Positions 19,644 to 27,915 of a stretch of 64,000 nucleotides of DNA are shown piece after piece. The notes under the pieces were generated by a model that was given only the letters and a program-made list of their open reading frames with translations, ran no database searches and was not told the DNA's origin. How positions within the stretch are numbered: the first letter of the stretch is position 1; each line of letters begins with the position of its first letter. A program made the position numbers and the translations under genes. Source of the DNA: Akkermansiaceae bacterium (GTDB lineage: Bacteria; Verrucomicrobiota; Verrucomicrobiia; Verrucomicrobiales; Akkermansiaceae). The stretch spans positions 930,001 to 994,000 of the forward strand of contig JAHCBC010000003.1 in assembly GCA_019634595.1 (NCBI GenBank), in the 5' to 3' direction.

Positions 19644-20087
19644 ATGCAAGTCCGGATCATCGCCGCAGGCAAACCCGCCCTCGCTTACGCAAAGGCCGGA
19701 GTCGAAGAATACCTGAAACGGCTATCCCGCTTCGGAAACCATGAACTGGTGATCATCAAGGCAGGATCCCGGGACGATGTCTCCCCACGCCTGCTGGAAC
19801 GCTCGGAAGGCTCATTCCGGATCGGCCTCGATGAACGCGGAAAGAGCCTGACCACGCGCGCATTCCACCAGCAACTGGAGACGCTGGAACTCCGCGGGGA
19901 CGTGAAATGCGTCTCGTTCCTGATCGGCGCGGCGGACGGGCACAACGAAGCGCTGCGGAAAAACTGCGATCTGCTGATCTCCGTCTCCCCTTTCACCCTG
20001 CAACACGAACTGGCCCTGGTGATCCTGCTGGAGCAGCTCTACCGGGTCGCCTCATTGAAAGCGGGCATGCCCTATCACCGGGACTAG
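19644..20087 (+). CDS. rlmH: 23S rRNA pseudouridine-1915 N3-methyltransferase RlmH
   Basis: A 147-residue SPOUT-family methyltransferase. MQVRIIAAGKP opens the protein, GLDERGKSLTTRAF is the conserved region around residue 70, and FLIGAADGHNEALRKNCDLL followed by SVSPFTLQHELALVILLEQL forms the trefoil knot that binds S-adenosylmethionine. LEQLYRVASLKAGMPYHRD is the typical RlmH C-terminus. RlmH methylates pseudouridine 1915 of 23S rRNA on the assembled ribosome. The frame extends upstream to 19515, but the homologous start is at 19644. Length is slightly below the E. coli protein (155). Confidence 0.95.
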   Translation: MQVRIIAAGKPALAYAKAGVEEYLKRLSRFGNHELVIIKAGSRDDVSPRLLERSEGSFRIGLDERGKSLTTRAFHQQLETLELRGDVKCVSFLIGAADGHNEALRKNCDLLISVSPFTLQHELALVILLEQLYRVASLKAGMPYHRD

Positions 20088-20107
20088 CCGGACACCGCCG
20101 GCAAACC

Positions 20108-20296
20108 TCAGCGGCGGTAGCGGTTCTGCTCCATCATCCCGAACTGCCCCTGGCCCTGTCCTGCGACGGGAGTGTTCCATGGGATCTGGCTGCTCTGGCT
20201 GCCGGGAGGCGGCGTGGGCTTTTTCTCCACCTCCTTGAGGCAGGATACCAACCCGAGCGTGGAGGCGACAACGGCAAGCGTGATGATGGCGCGCAT
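20108..20296 (-). CDS. Small lipoprotein of unknown function
   Basis: A 62-residue predicted lipoprotein: MRAIITLAVVASTLGLVSC gives a signal peptide with a lipobox (LVSC, Cys 19). The rest is short, rich in Pro, Gln and Gly, and ends in NRYRR. No domain is recognisable. It lies between rlmH, with which it converges, and a strong terminator that separates it from the upstream coiled-coil pair. Short secreted proteins of this sort can be spurious, but the signal and lipobox are good. Confidence 0.6.
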   Translation of the reverse strand: MRAIITLAVVASTLGLVSCLKEVEKKPTPPPGSQSSQIPWNTPVAGQGQGQFGMMEQNRYRR

Positions 20297-20307
20297 GGTC
20301 CGAGCGT

Positions 20308-20345
20308 AAAAAAAGCTCCGCGGCTGGCAAGCCTGCGGAGCTTTT
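20308..20345 (-). terminator. Terminator after the coiled-coil membrane protein pair
   Basis: An 11-bp perfect stem (20311-20321 with 20335-20345, AAAAGCTCCGC/GCGGAGCTTTT) with an A run on the left gives a T tail on the minus strand (seven bases 20308-20314). It is 20 bases beyond the stop of the minus-strand gene at 20366. Confidence 0.88.
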
Positions 20346-20365
20346 AAAATTCAAATGCCCTGATC

Positions 20366-21175
20366 TCAGTTGGCGGCAGGCTGGGCGACGATCACCCGGT
20401 CCCCCGCCTGGATGCGCACGCCGGGAGCAAGGCTCTCAAGCTCGATGTCCGCGATGGTCTGGGTGGCTTCGATCGAGGTGGGCTTCACCCGGCCGATGAA
20501 CTGGCCGTCCCGCTTCACCAGCAGGCTGGTCTGCGGAGTGAAACCGGAGTTCGAACCGGCGCCGATGACGAGGAATCCCCAATCCTGGTTCACCGCGGTC
20601 ACGACGGCTTCCATCGCATTGCGGCTGATCCGGACGCTGCTTTCCACCGCACGGTCGCTGAGGCGCTTCGACTCACCACGGGTGGAGGTGATCTTTTTCT
20701 GCGCCCCATCGATGAGCGCGGTCAGTTCCTCCATGCGGGCCTTCTTCGATTTGACGTTGGCTTCGATCTTGGCGACCTCGTCACCGATGTTGTCGATGTT
20801 CACGTTGGTGCCGATGTCTTTCAGCAGCTTGTTAAGCTCATCCACCGCCTTGTTGAGGTCGGCAAGCTCCTGCTGCTGGGTGGCAAGGGTGGTGTCGATG
20901 GTTGCGATGTCGCGCTTGATGCTGCTCTCGGAGGCTTTCAGGGCCGCCAGGGCGCTGTTGACATCCTCGCGCTGCTTGGTGGCGGCGGTGAGGGCGGCAC
21001 GCTCGTTGTCGCGCTCCTTTTCGGTCGCGGTGGCTTCCGCACGGACCTTCTCCTCTTCAGCCTTCTTCTCGAGGCGGATGTTTTGTTGATCGGCGAATTT
21101 CTGGGACTGGGCGAAGGAGAAAAACGCGGCGGCGCCAGCGGCCAGAATCAATAGAACGTTAGTGACAACTTTCAT
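20366..21175 (-). CDS. Membrane-anchored coiled-coil protein, paralogue of its neighbour
   Basis: A 269-residue protein. One N-terminal hydrophobic helix (VVTNVLLILAAGAAAFFSFA) is followed by a long coiled coil (about residues 25-175, rich in Glu, Lys, Ala, Gln) and a compact C-terminal domain. The C-terminal part (NQDWGFLVIGAGSNSGFTPQ, LLVKRDGQFIGRVKPTSIE, GVRIQAGDRVIVAQ) has the look of a small beta-barrel. The same order and the same spaced residues (NWGF, RD, IxxGDxV) occur in the upstream protein at 21220-22050, so the two are diverged paralogues, 44 bases apart on one strand. The hydrophobic helix could be an uncleaved anchor with the rest periplasmic. Function unknown; the plan recalls MreC-like or FlgT-like envelope proteins only loosely. 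Confidence 0.75.
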   Translation of the reverse strand: MKVVTNVLLILAAGAAAFFSFAQSQKFADQQNIRLEKKAEEEKVRAEATATEKERDNERAALTAATKQREDVNSALAALKASESSIKRDIATIDTTLATQQQELADLNKAVDELNKLLKDIGTNVNIDNIGDEVAKIEANVKSKKARMEELTALIDGAQKKITSTRGESKRLSDRAVESSVRISRNAMEAVVTAVNQDWGFLVIGAGSNSGFTPQTSLLVKRDGQFIGRVKPTSIEATQTIADIELESLAPGVRIQAGDRVIVAQPAAN

Positions 21176-21219
21176 CGGGGTTCTTTGGAGAGTTTTTTGG
21201 AAAAAGGGGTTTCTTCGAT

Positions 21220-22050
21220 TCAGTTGGAAGGAGCTGGAACGGGGCCGGAGGAAGCCGCGCCCGGCGTCGCCGGAGGCGTCACTTTCACACCTGGCACCAC
21301 CAGATCACCGGGAGAAATGGTGACGCCTTCCTTCGCGGTGTCAGGGATGATGCTTGCGGAGGCGGTGTTGCGCTCCACGGCGGTCACAAGAAGCTTGGCG
21401 ATGACCTCGTCGTCGCGAACGACGTCTAGGGTGGAATTGGTGATGACCCCCGCGGTATTGCCGGATGAAAGGGTAACGAAGCCCCAGTTCGGATAGACGG
21501 CGCTGACACGTGCGCGCAGGTTCGGGAAGGATTCGCCCTTGGAACGGAGCTCCACCTGCTTGCGCTGCTCCGCGACCTGACTTTCCACCCGGGTGTTCTC
21601 CGTGGTGAGGCTGGCCAGCTTCGATTCGGCGGTGGCAACGGAGTCATCCAGTTCCTTGGACTCGTTGATCATGGTGCCCAGCTTGCTGGCAAGGTCGCGG
21701 ATGTTTCCGAGGGAGTCGGTCTTTTCGCGCGCCTGGTCGAGCTTCGCCTTGTTGCCTTCGGCTTCCGCCGCCTTGGCTTCCTTGGACTTGGTCAGTTCCT
21801 CGTTGGCTTTCTGTTGCTCGTCGCGCTGTGCCTCGACCTTGGGGATTTCAGCGAGAACCGCTTCCTTTTCAGCCTTGGTTTCGTCGCGGTCCTCGATGGC
21901 GGCGGCTTTGCGCGCCTCGGTTTTCGCAAGGGCCGCCTCGACCGCCTGCCGGTTCTCGATTTCAACTTTGTAGGCGTTCTTGTTTTTCAGACCGATAAAG
22001 GCGGCGATCGCCAACGTAACGAGTGTGAGGGTTCCGAAGATTTTGGACAT
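21220..22050 (-). CDS. Membrane-anchored coiled-coil protein, paralogue of its neighbour
   Basis: A 276-residue protein with an N-terminal hydrophobic helix (IFGTLTLVTLAIAAFIGL), a coiled coil to about residue 175 (AALAKTEARKAAAIEDRDE, AEIPKVEAQRDEQQKANEEL) and a C-terminal beta-rich domain (YPNWGFVTLSSGNTAGVITN, LDVVRDDEVIAKLLVTAVE, GVTISPGDLVVPG), then a Pro/Ala-rich tail. The C-terminal domain aligns position by position with that of the protein at 20366-21175. Being first in the pair it is probably transcribed from the AT-rich gap it shares with the divergent ABC transporter. Role unknown; two similar but distinct subunits suggest a hetero-oligomer in the envelope (inference). Confidence 0.75.
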   Translation of the reverse strand: MSKIFGTLTLVTLAIAAFIGLKNKNAYKVEIENRQAVEAALAKTEARKAAAIEDRDETKAEKEAVLAEIPKVEAQRDEQQKANEELTKSKEAKAAEAEGNKAKLDQAREKTDSLGNIRDLASKLGTMINESKELDDSVATAESKLASLTTENTRVESQVAEQRKQVELRSKGESFPNLRARVSAVYPNWGFVTLSSGNTAGVITNSTLDVVRDDEVIAKLLVTAVERNTASASIIPDTAKEGVTISPGDLVVPGVKVTPPATPGAASSGPVPAPSN

Positions 22051-22203
22051 GGGGTTTTATTGTGAAACTTTGGATTCCGCGTGTGGGCAAAACATTAGGA
22101 GTTCCCTTTTCCCCACGGCAATCCAAATTTCCTCCAGCCGCGGCAATAATTTAGCGCGGATTCACAAAGTAATCACATCAGACAGCTCATTCCGCCGTCT
22201 TCC

Positions 22204-23940
22204 ATGCAGTCCATCTTCCGTGTTTTCCTCTACCTCCGGAATTATCCGGTCCTTGCATCCGCCCAGCTTTTTTGTGCGGTAGGGATGACGGCGGCGGTTT
22301 TCGTCTTTCCGAAAGCAACCGGCTACGTCGTCGACCACATCATCCCGAACCCGTCGCGGCATGGTGAATTTTTATTTTGGATCTGCGTCGCCCTTTCCGG
22401 ATTCCTCGCCCGCGAGGGCCTGAATGCATTGCGCATCCTGCTGAACAATGTGTTCGAGCAGAAGGTCATCTTCGACATCCGCTCGGACCTTTACGAAAAA
22501 ATCCAGCGCCTCCCCCTCCAGTGGTTCGATACCCGGCGGACGGGGGACATCATGACGCGGGTGGTGGAGGACGTGACGAACATGGAGCGCGTGCTGATCG
22601 ATGGCATCGAGCAGGGGATCATCGCGCTGCTGCAGGTGGTGGGGATCGGCGTGGTCCTTTTCATCCTCAATCCCGGTGTGGCGGCCTGGGCCACGCTGCC
22701 GGTGCCGTTGCTCGCAGTCGGCGCGTGGATTTATTCGACCCGGGGCCGCGACCGCTACCGCAACCAGCGGGACGCGGCGTCCGACCTGAACGCGTTGCTG
22801 CACGACAACATCTCCGGCGTGCGGCAGATCAAGGCTTACGCGGCGGAGCGTGAGGAGCATGACCGCTTCAACCGCTATTCGGACGCGCTCCGCACGGCCT
22901 CCCTGCGGATGATGAAATGGTGGGCCATCTATTCACCGGGCATGTCCTTCATACGCATGACCGGCTACGTCCTGGTGCTGGGCTTCGGCGGTGCCAGGGT
23001 GATGGACGGCACCATGACCATCGGGGCATTCGCCCAGTTCCTGCTGTATCTATCCCTCTTCTACGAGCCGATCGGCCAGCTCAACAACCTGACCCAGATG
23101 CTGCTCTCCGGCCGCGCGGCCGCCGACCGCGTCTTTGAGATCCTGGACTCCGGGGATGAGCCGAACTCGACCGATGGAGAGGAGCTTCCCGCACACATCA
23201 AGGGCACCGTACGGTTCGAAAAGGTCTCCTTCGCGTACCAGGAACAACCGACCCTCCACCATGTGGATCTGGTGGCATCCGCCGGGCAGACCGTCGCCCT
23301 GGTGGGAGCCACGGGAGCGGGAAAGACGACGGTCCTTTCCCTGCTCGCCCGCTTCTACGAAACCACCTCCGGCACCATCACCGTCGATGGCATCGATATC
23401 TCCACCCTGGCGAAATCCAGCCTGCGGGACCGCCTTTCCTACGTGACCCAGGAGCCGTTCCTCTTCAATGGCACCGTCCGGGAAAACCTGCTGCTGGCAA
23501 AGCGGGGCGCGACGGAGACGGAACTGTGGGACGCGCTGGAGGCCGCCCACGCCTCGCCCTTTGTGAAGCTGCTGCCGCAGTTGCTGGACACCAACGTGGG
23601 CGAGCGGGGGGTAAAACTTTCCGGCGGTGAGAAACAGCGCCTCTCCATCGCCCGCGCGCTGCTCAAGAACGCGCCGATCCTGCTGCTGGATGAGGCGACC
23701 GCCTCCGTCGATTCCGAGACGGAGCGACTCATCCAGGACGCGCTGGACCGGTTGATGGAGAACCGCACCGCCTTCGTCATCGCGCACCGGCTTTCCACCA
23801 TCCAGAATGCGGACCGGATCTATGTCCTCGAGAAAGGCCATGTGATCGAGCAAGGCACGCATGAGGAGCTTCTGGCGCGGGAAGGGAAATACGCAGCCCT
23901 GTGCCGGAAGTCCTTCCTTCCCGGTGGACCGCTCTTCTGA
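22204..23940 (+). CDS. ABC transporter half-molecule (MsbA-like, permease fused to ATPase)
   Basis: A 578-residue ABC exporter half-transporter. Six transmembrane helices fill about residues 1-310, with the coupling segment FDTRRTGDIMTRVVEDVTNM. The ATPase has Walker A GATGAGKTT near residue 375, the signature LSGGEKQRLSIARALL near residue 475 and Walker B ILLLDEATASVDSE. The fused order membrane-ATPase is that of MsbA and multidrug or lipid exporters; the cargo cannot be read from sequence. All catalytic motifs are intact, so it could act as a homodimer. It is divergent from the coiled-coil pair and followed by a lipoprotein gene. Confidence 0.9.
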   Translation: MQSIFRVFLYLRNYPVLASAQLFCAVGMTAAVFVFPKATGYVVDHIIPNPSRHGEFLFWICVALSGFLAREGLNALRILLNNVFEQKVIFDIRSDLYEKIQRLPLQWFDTRRTGDIMTRVVEDVTNMERVLIDGIEQGIIALLQVVGIGVVLFILNPGVAAWATLPVPLLAVGAWIYSTRGRDRYRNQRDAASDLNALLHDNISGVRQIKAYAAEREEHDRFNRYSDALRTASLRMMKWWAIYSPGMSFIRMTGYVLVLGFGGARVMDGTMTIGAFAQFLLYLSLFYEPIGQLNNLTQMLLSGRAAADRVFEILDSGDEPNSTDGEELPAHIKGTVRFEKVSFAYQEQPTLHHVDLVASAGQTVALVGATGAGKTTVLSLLARFYETTSGTITVDGIDISTLAKSSLRDRLSYVTQEPFLFNGTVRENLLLAKRGATETELWDALEAAHASPFVKLLPQLLDTNVGERGVKLSGGEKQRLSIARALLKNAPILLLDEATASVDSETERLIQDALDRLMENRTAFVIAHRLSTIQNADRIYVLEKGHVIEQGTHEELLAREGKYAALCRKSFLPGGPLF

Positions 23941-23962
23941 GCCCGGCTCCAGCCGTTCCACG

Positions 23963-23992
23963 TTGACTCTTCCACAAACTCCTGACTGATAT
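23963..23992 (+). promoter_or_regulatory. Candidate sigma-70 promoter directly before a lipoprotein gene
   Basis: TTGACT at 23963-23968 and TGATAT at 23987-23992 are separated by 18 bases. The -10 hexamer ends only six bases before the ATG at 23999, which would place the transcript start at or next to the start codon and give a nearly leaderless mRNA. Inference from consensus match. Confidence 0.4.
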
Positions 23993-23998
23993 GGGGGT

Positions 23999-24421
23999 AT
24001 GAAGAAGAAATGGTTCATCGTGCCTGTCATGGCCGTCGCGCTCGCCTCCTGCGAGAAACAGGAGCAGGCCGTTCCGCCAGCCACTCCAACGGCGGAAAAG
24101 AAAATTCCGGCACCGACGAAGATAGAACCCGTGGCGGACACAGCGCCGGCAAACCCGCCTGAACCGGCGGATCCCTCCGGTGCCGCCAGCAATACCCCGG
24201 AGAATCTCTCTGGAGCCACCGGAAATACTCCGACCCCGCCCTCATCCCCGCCTCCAGGAGATGGAATCCCCGTCGCAAAGCCGGTGGAGGGCCAACCGGG
24301 TTTCGTGTTCAGCCCCTACAATGACAAGGTGATCGATGTGAGGAACATGCCTCCCGGCACGCTGGTGGCGGATCCGACTTTCCCCGCCTCGGAGAAGAAG
24401 CACTTCCGCCTTCCTCCTTGA
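23999..24421 (+). CDS. Proline-rich lipoprotein
   Basis: A 140-residue predicted lipoprotein: MKKKWFIVPVMAVALASC with the lipobox Cys at residue 18. A long Pro/Ala/Glu-rich linker follows (to about residue 90), which would span the periplasm. The last 50 residues, with GQPGFVFSPYNDKVIDVRNM and PPGTLVADPTFPASEKKHFR, form a compact conserved-looking tail. I recall similar FVFSPYN and PPGT tails in other verrucomicrobial lipoproteins; function is unknown. It sits between two ABC half-transporters and converges with the second, its stop one base from that gene's stop. Confidence 0.75.
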   Translation: MKKKWFIVPVMAVALASCEKQEQAVPPATPTAEKKIPAPTKIEPVADTAPANPPEPADPSGAASNTPENLSGATGNTPTPPSSPPPGDGIPVAKPVEGQPGFVFSPYNDKVIDVRNMPPGTLVADPTFPASEKKHFRLPP

Positions 24422-24422
24422 T

Positions 24423-26219
24423 TCAGACGGCGTCCACCATCAACTGGCTGCTGATCATGGAGCGGTAGGTGGGGTCTTCAGCCTTCAGCAGGCTTTCATG
24501 GCTGCCATCCGCCACGATGCGGCCTTTCTGGAAGACCAGGATCCGGTCCGCGATGGTGATGGTGCTGAAGCGGTGGGCGATGATGAAGGTGGCACGTCCC
24601 TTCACCAGTTCCGCGAGAGCCTTCTGGACGTTCTGCTCGCTCTCCGAGTCCAGCGCGCTGGTCGCTTCATCGAGGATGAGGATCGGCGCATCCCTGAGGA
24701 ACGCACGGGCGATGGCGATGCGCTGCCGCTGGCCGCCGGAGACGAGTTCGCCGCGCTCACCCACCTCCGTCTGATAGCCTTTGTCCTGGGCGACGATAAA
24801 GTCGTGGGCGAAGGCTTTCCTGGCTGCTTCCTCCACTTCCGCATCCGTCGCATCCAGCCTGCCGACACGGATGTTCTCGGCGATGGTGCCGGTGAAAAGC
24901 GCGGGCATCTGCGGCACCACCGCGATCTGGGCGCGGAGATCCCTTTTCGCATATTCCCGGATATCGACACCATCGAGGGTAATGCGTCCCTCAACCGGAT
25001 CATAGAACCGTGGGACCAGATGGGCGAAGGTGGATTTCCCCGCACCGCTGGGACCGACCAGTGCCACCACCTGGCCGATGGGCACCTCGACATCAATGTG
25101 GCTGAGCACCCTCTCCTCCTTGTAGGCGAACGAGACATCCTCGAAACGGATGCCCTGCGTGGGACGCCCCAGCTTGGACGGGGATGCGGATTCCGGAAGG
25201 CGGTCCGGCTCATTCAGGATATGCTCGATGCGGTCAACCGCCGCCTCACCCTGTTTGAAGAGGGAGTGGATCATCCCCAGCTTTTTGACCGGCTCATACG
25301 CCATGTAGAGGGTCATCCCGAGGAAAAGGAAATCATCCAGCCCCATGCCCCCCTTGACCCCGAAGTATAGGGACGCGGCGAATCCGGTGGCCGCGACGAA
25401 CTCGATGGAGGGAGAGATGGCCTGACGGTAGCGCACCACCTTCATGTTCAGGCCCAGGATCTTGCGGACCTTCGCCGCAAAAGTCGTGATCTGGCGCTGC
25501 TGCAGATTGTAGGCCCGGATTTCCAGCGGAGCCTGCAGGCTCTCCGCCAGGGTGGCGGTGAGATCCCCGCCCTGCCGCTGGAGCTGCCTCGCGCGGCGGG
25601 AGAGCTTTTTCCCGATCATCCGGATCACGGAAACGCAAAGGGGCACCGTCACCAGGGCAATGATCGCCGTCGAAAACCGCCTGTCGGTGAATGCCTGGGT
25701 GGCCAGCACGGCGATGGCCGAAATGAGGGTGGCCGGCTGCTTGATGAGGTCACTGGAAGTCTGGGCGATCACCTGCCGGAGCAGTTCGGTATCGGTCATC
25801 AACCGGGCCAGCAGGTCACCCGAACGGTTCGCCCGGAAGAAGGAAAGCGGGAGCGTCTGCAGCTTGACGAAGAGATCTGTCCGGATTCCTTCCGAGACAC
25901 GGAGGCCCACATAGTTGATGAGAACGGAGTTCGCGTAACCGGCCAGTGCCCGCAGCAGGAAGATGGCGGGGATCCACATGCAGGTGATGAGCAGCAGACG
26001 GTTCTGCGAAATGCCCTGGAGGCGATCCTGGAGCCATATCTGCCACCAGGCGGTCGCCTCATCCCCCGGTTCACCGAAAAGGACGGGAAACACGATCTTC
26101 GTCACCAGCGGAAGTCCGGCACCGGATGCGAGCGCATAGATCAGGCCCGCGACCACACCACCCGCGAAGATCCACTTCACGGGCAACAGGTGGCGGTAGT
26201 ATGGGAGGAACTTTTTCAA
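24423..26219 (-). CDS. ABC transporter half-molecule (MsbA/multidrug type)
   Basis: A 598-residue ABC exporter: membrane domain in the first 330 residues and an ATPase with Walker A GPSGAGKST, the signature VSGGQRQRIAIARAF and Walker B ILILDEATSALDSESE. The membrane domain includes SFFRANRSGDLLARLMTDTE, the coupling-helix region typical of MsbA and LmrA relatives. It faces the other half-transporter (22204-23940) across the lipoprotein gene, but the two differ clearly in sequence and each has complete motifs, so a heterodimer is not required. Substrate unknown (lipid, drug or peptide export are all possible). Confidence 0.9.
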   Translation of the reverse strand: MKKFLPYYRHLLPVKWIFAGGVVAGLIYALASGAGLPLVTKIVFPVLFGEPGDEATAWWQIWLQDRLQGISQNRLLLITCMWIPAIFLLRALAGYANSVLINYVGLRVSEGIRTDLFVKLQTLPLSFFRANRSGDLLARLMTDTELLRQVIAQTSSDLIKQPATLISAIAVLATQAFTDRRFSTAIIALVTVPLCVSVIRMIGKKLSRRARQLQRQGGDLTATLAESLQAPLEIRAYNLQQRQITTFAAKVRKILGLNMKVVRYRQAISPSIEFVAATGFAASLYFGVKGGMGLDDFLFLGMTLYMAYEPVKKLGMIHSLFKQGEAAVDRIEHILNEPDRLPESASPSKLGRPTQGIRFEDVSFAYKEERVLSHIDVEVPIGQVVALVGPSGAGKSTFAHLVPRFYDPVEGRITLDGVDIREYAKRDLRAQIAVVPQMPALFTGTIAENIRVGRLDATDAEVEEAARKAFAHDFIVAQDKGYQTEVGERGELVSGGQRQRIAIARAFLRDAPILILDEATSALDSESEQNVQKALAELVKGRATFIIAHRFSTITIADRILVFQKGRIVADGSHESLLKAEDPTYRSMISSQLMVDAV

Positions 26220-26320
26220 CGGGCGGCCCGCAGCCTCTCCGGCTTACCCCCTCACGGCAAGCGCGTTTCCGCATCCCCGTGCTGGACAATCCGCCCACAG
26301 CCCACGAATCATCCCGCACC

Positions 26321-27310
26321 ATGCGTTTCCTGAAATCCGAGGCGGGTGCTGTCGTTGTGTGGCTCATCGGGACCATCCTCCTCGCGGCGATCCTTTTTCC
26401 TTGGATCCACCAAGCTGGCCAAGCCTTCGGCGAATACGGGGCCAATGGGAATCTCAAACCGAGGTTGCTGGATAGCTGGGCGGAATCCGCCCGCAACGCC
26501 GACTCGGAGAAATATTTCTCCCGCTCCCTCTATGCCGCGGTGCTGCTGCTCCTGCCGTGGCTGATCCTCCGGCTGAGGAAGCTCCGCAGCGGGCCCGCTC
26601 AGGATTCCGCCGTTCTCCGCAAGCTGCCGTGGAAAACCCGGCTGATCCATCTGGCTTCCGCCATCGTGCTGGCCGCCGGGATGCTGTGGCTGCTGGGAGG
26701 CGCGCTCCGGATGGCCGGAGCATTCGCCGCGGACCCGGATCCGGCCGGCTTTTCCCGGGTCATCTCCAAGGCGTTGATGCCGGCCTTCTTCGGCGCGGTG
26801 ATCGAGGAATGGCTGTTCCGCGGGCTGCTGCTCGGCATCTGGCTGCGCATCCTCTCACCGGGGAAAGCCCTCTTCACCGTCTCCTTCATCTTCGCCTTCG
26901 TCCACTTCCTGGCTCCCCCGGATGGCTCGGACATCGCGGATCCTGCGGCTCCATTCGCGGGCTTCCAGATGCTTGGCCTGATCTTCGGGCACTTCCTGAA
27001 TCCACAGTTCATCGCCGCGGAGTTCCTTGTTCTCTTCACCGTCGGGCTGATTCTGGGAGCAACCCGGCTGCGCACCGGCTCCCTGTGGTTCCCCATCGGC
27101 CTGCACGCCGGATGGATCTTCGCGTTCAAGAGCTTCAACATGCTCCATATGGAACTGGAATCGTCCCTGCGCCCGCTGTGGATCGGCGAGAGCCTGCGCT
27201 CCGGCCTGCTGCCGCTGGCTACCCTTCTGGTTACCGCCGGGATCTGTCATTTCACTTTGCGCGGCACGAAAGGCGGGGATGATGATCCGCGTAACCGAGC
27301 AACCATATGA
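26321..27310 (+). CDS. CPBP-family intramembrane metalloprotease
   Basis: A 329-residue membrane protein with about eight hydrophobic helices. It shows the three Abi/CPBP (Rce1-like) signature pieces: VIEEWLFRGLLLG (the EExxxR motif) near residue 165, FIFAFVHFL (FxxxH) near residue 190 and GLHAGWIFAFKSFN (HxxxN/B-like) near residue 265. The conserved Glu and His residues are those expected to hold the catalytic metal. Function in bacteria ranges from prenyl-protein-like processing to bacteriocin self-protection; the substrate is unknown. The start at 26321 gives MRFLKSEAG; the frame upstream overlaps the divergent ABC gene. It overlaps the DUF1080 gene by four bases. Confidence 0.85.
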   Translation: MRFLKSEAGAVVVWLIGTILLAAILFPWIHQAGQAFGEYGANGNLKPRLLDSWAESARNADSEKYFSRSLYAAVLLLLPWLILRLRKLRSGPAQDSAVLRKLPWKTRLIHLASAIVLAAGMLWLLGGALRMAGAFAADPDPAGFSRVISKALMPAFFGAVIEEWLFRGLLLGIWLRILSPGKALFTVSFIFAFVHFLAPPDGSDIADPAAPFAGFQMLGLIFGHFLNPQFIAAEFLVLFTVGLILGATRLRTGSLWFPIGLHAGWIFAFKSFNMLHMELESSLRPLWIGESLRSGLLPLATLLVTAGICHFTLRGTKGGDDDPRNRATI

Positions 27311-27903
27311 AAACCCTTCTGTTCTCCCTGTTCGCCGCGGCAACCCTCCACGCCGCCCCGCAAGCCATCTTCGACGGCAAATCCCTCGAAGGCTGGAAGA
27401 TCGAGGGCGGCCCCTATTGGACCGTGAAGGAAGGCGTTCTCATCGGTGAGAGCGACAACTCCGAGCACAAGAAGAAGGGCTCCAATCTCTGGACGACGAA
27501 GGAATACAAGGACTTCGCCATCGAGCTTGAGTTCCGCTACACCAGCAAGAACGTCACCGACGAACGCGTGGACTCCGGCGTTTTCATCCGCAACTCCAGC
27601 GACCAGATCCAGATCGGTGTATCCGGCTCGAAAAAAATCGACCTTACCGGCTCCCCCTACATCGGGGCGAAAAAAGGCTACCCCATCCAGGCTGAAGGAG
27701 TCGAAGAAGCGATGAAGGCCGGTGACTGGAACAAGATGAAGATCACCGCCAAGGGCCAAGTCTACACCGTGGAGATCAATGGCAAAAAGGTGAGCGAATA
27801 CACCTCCGAAAGCGCCAGCGAGAAAGGCCCCATCGGCCTGCAGGTCCATGGCGGCACGCTGATGAAGGTGGAGTTCCGCAACATGTCCGTCGAGGAACTG
27901 TGA
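27307..27903 (+). CDS. Secreted DUF1080 (3-keto-disaccharide hydrolase-like) protein
   Basis: A 198-residue protein with a signal peptide (MKTLLFSLFAAATLHAAP) and a single DUF1080 beta-sandwich: IFDGKSLEGWKIEGGPYWTV at the start, DFAIELEFRYTS, DSGVFIRNS and the end KGPIGLQVHGGTLMKVEFRN. DUF1080 proteins are abundant in Verrucomicrobiota and Planctomycetota; some are lyases or hydrolases of 3-keto-glycosides. The ATGA overlap with the upstream CPBP gene suggests co-translation, an unexpected pairing of a membrane protease with a periplasmic sugar enzyme. It converges with comF. Confidence 0.9.
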   Translation: MKTLLFSLFAAATLHAAPQAIFDGKSLEGWKIEGGPYWTVKEGVLIGESDNSEHKKKGSNLWTTKEYKDFAIELEFRYTSKNVTDERVDSGVFIRNSSDQIQIGVSGSKKIDLTGSPYIGAKKGYPIQAEGVEEAMKAGDWNKMKITAKGQVYTVEINGKKVSEYTSESASEKGPIGLQVHGGTLMKVEFRNMSVEEL

Positions 27904-27915
27904 GCGGCCACGCGG

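Noticed and set aside
22051..22203. Possible riboswitch in the gap between the coiled-coil pair and the ABC gene
   Set aside because: The gap is short and AT-rich with no conserved riboswitch core; a plain divergent promoter region is the simpler reading.
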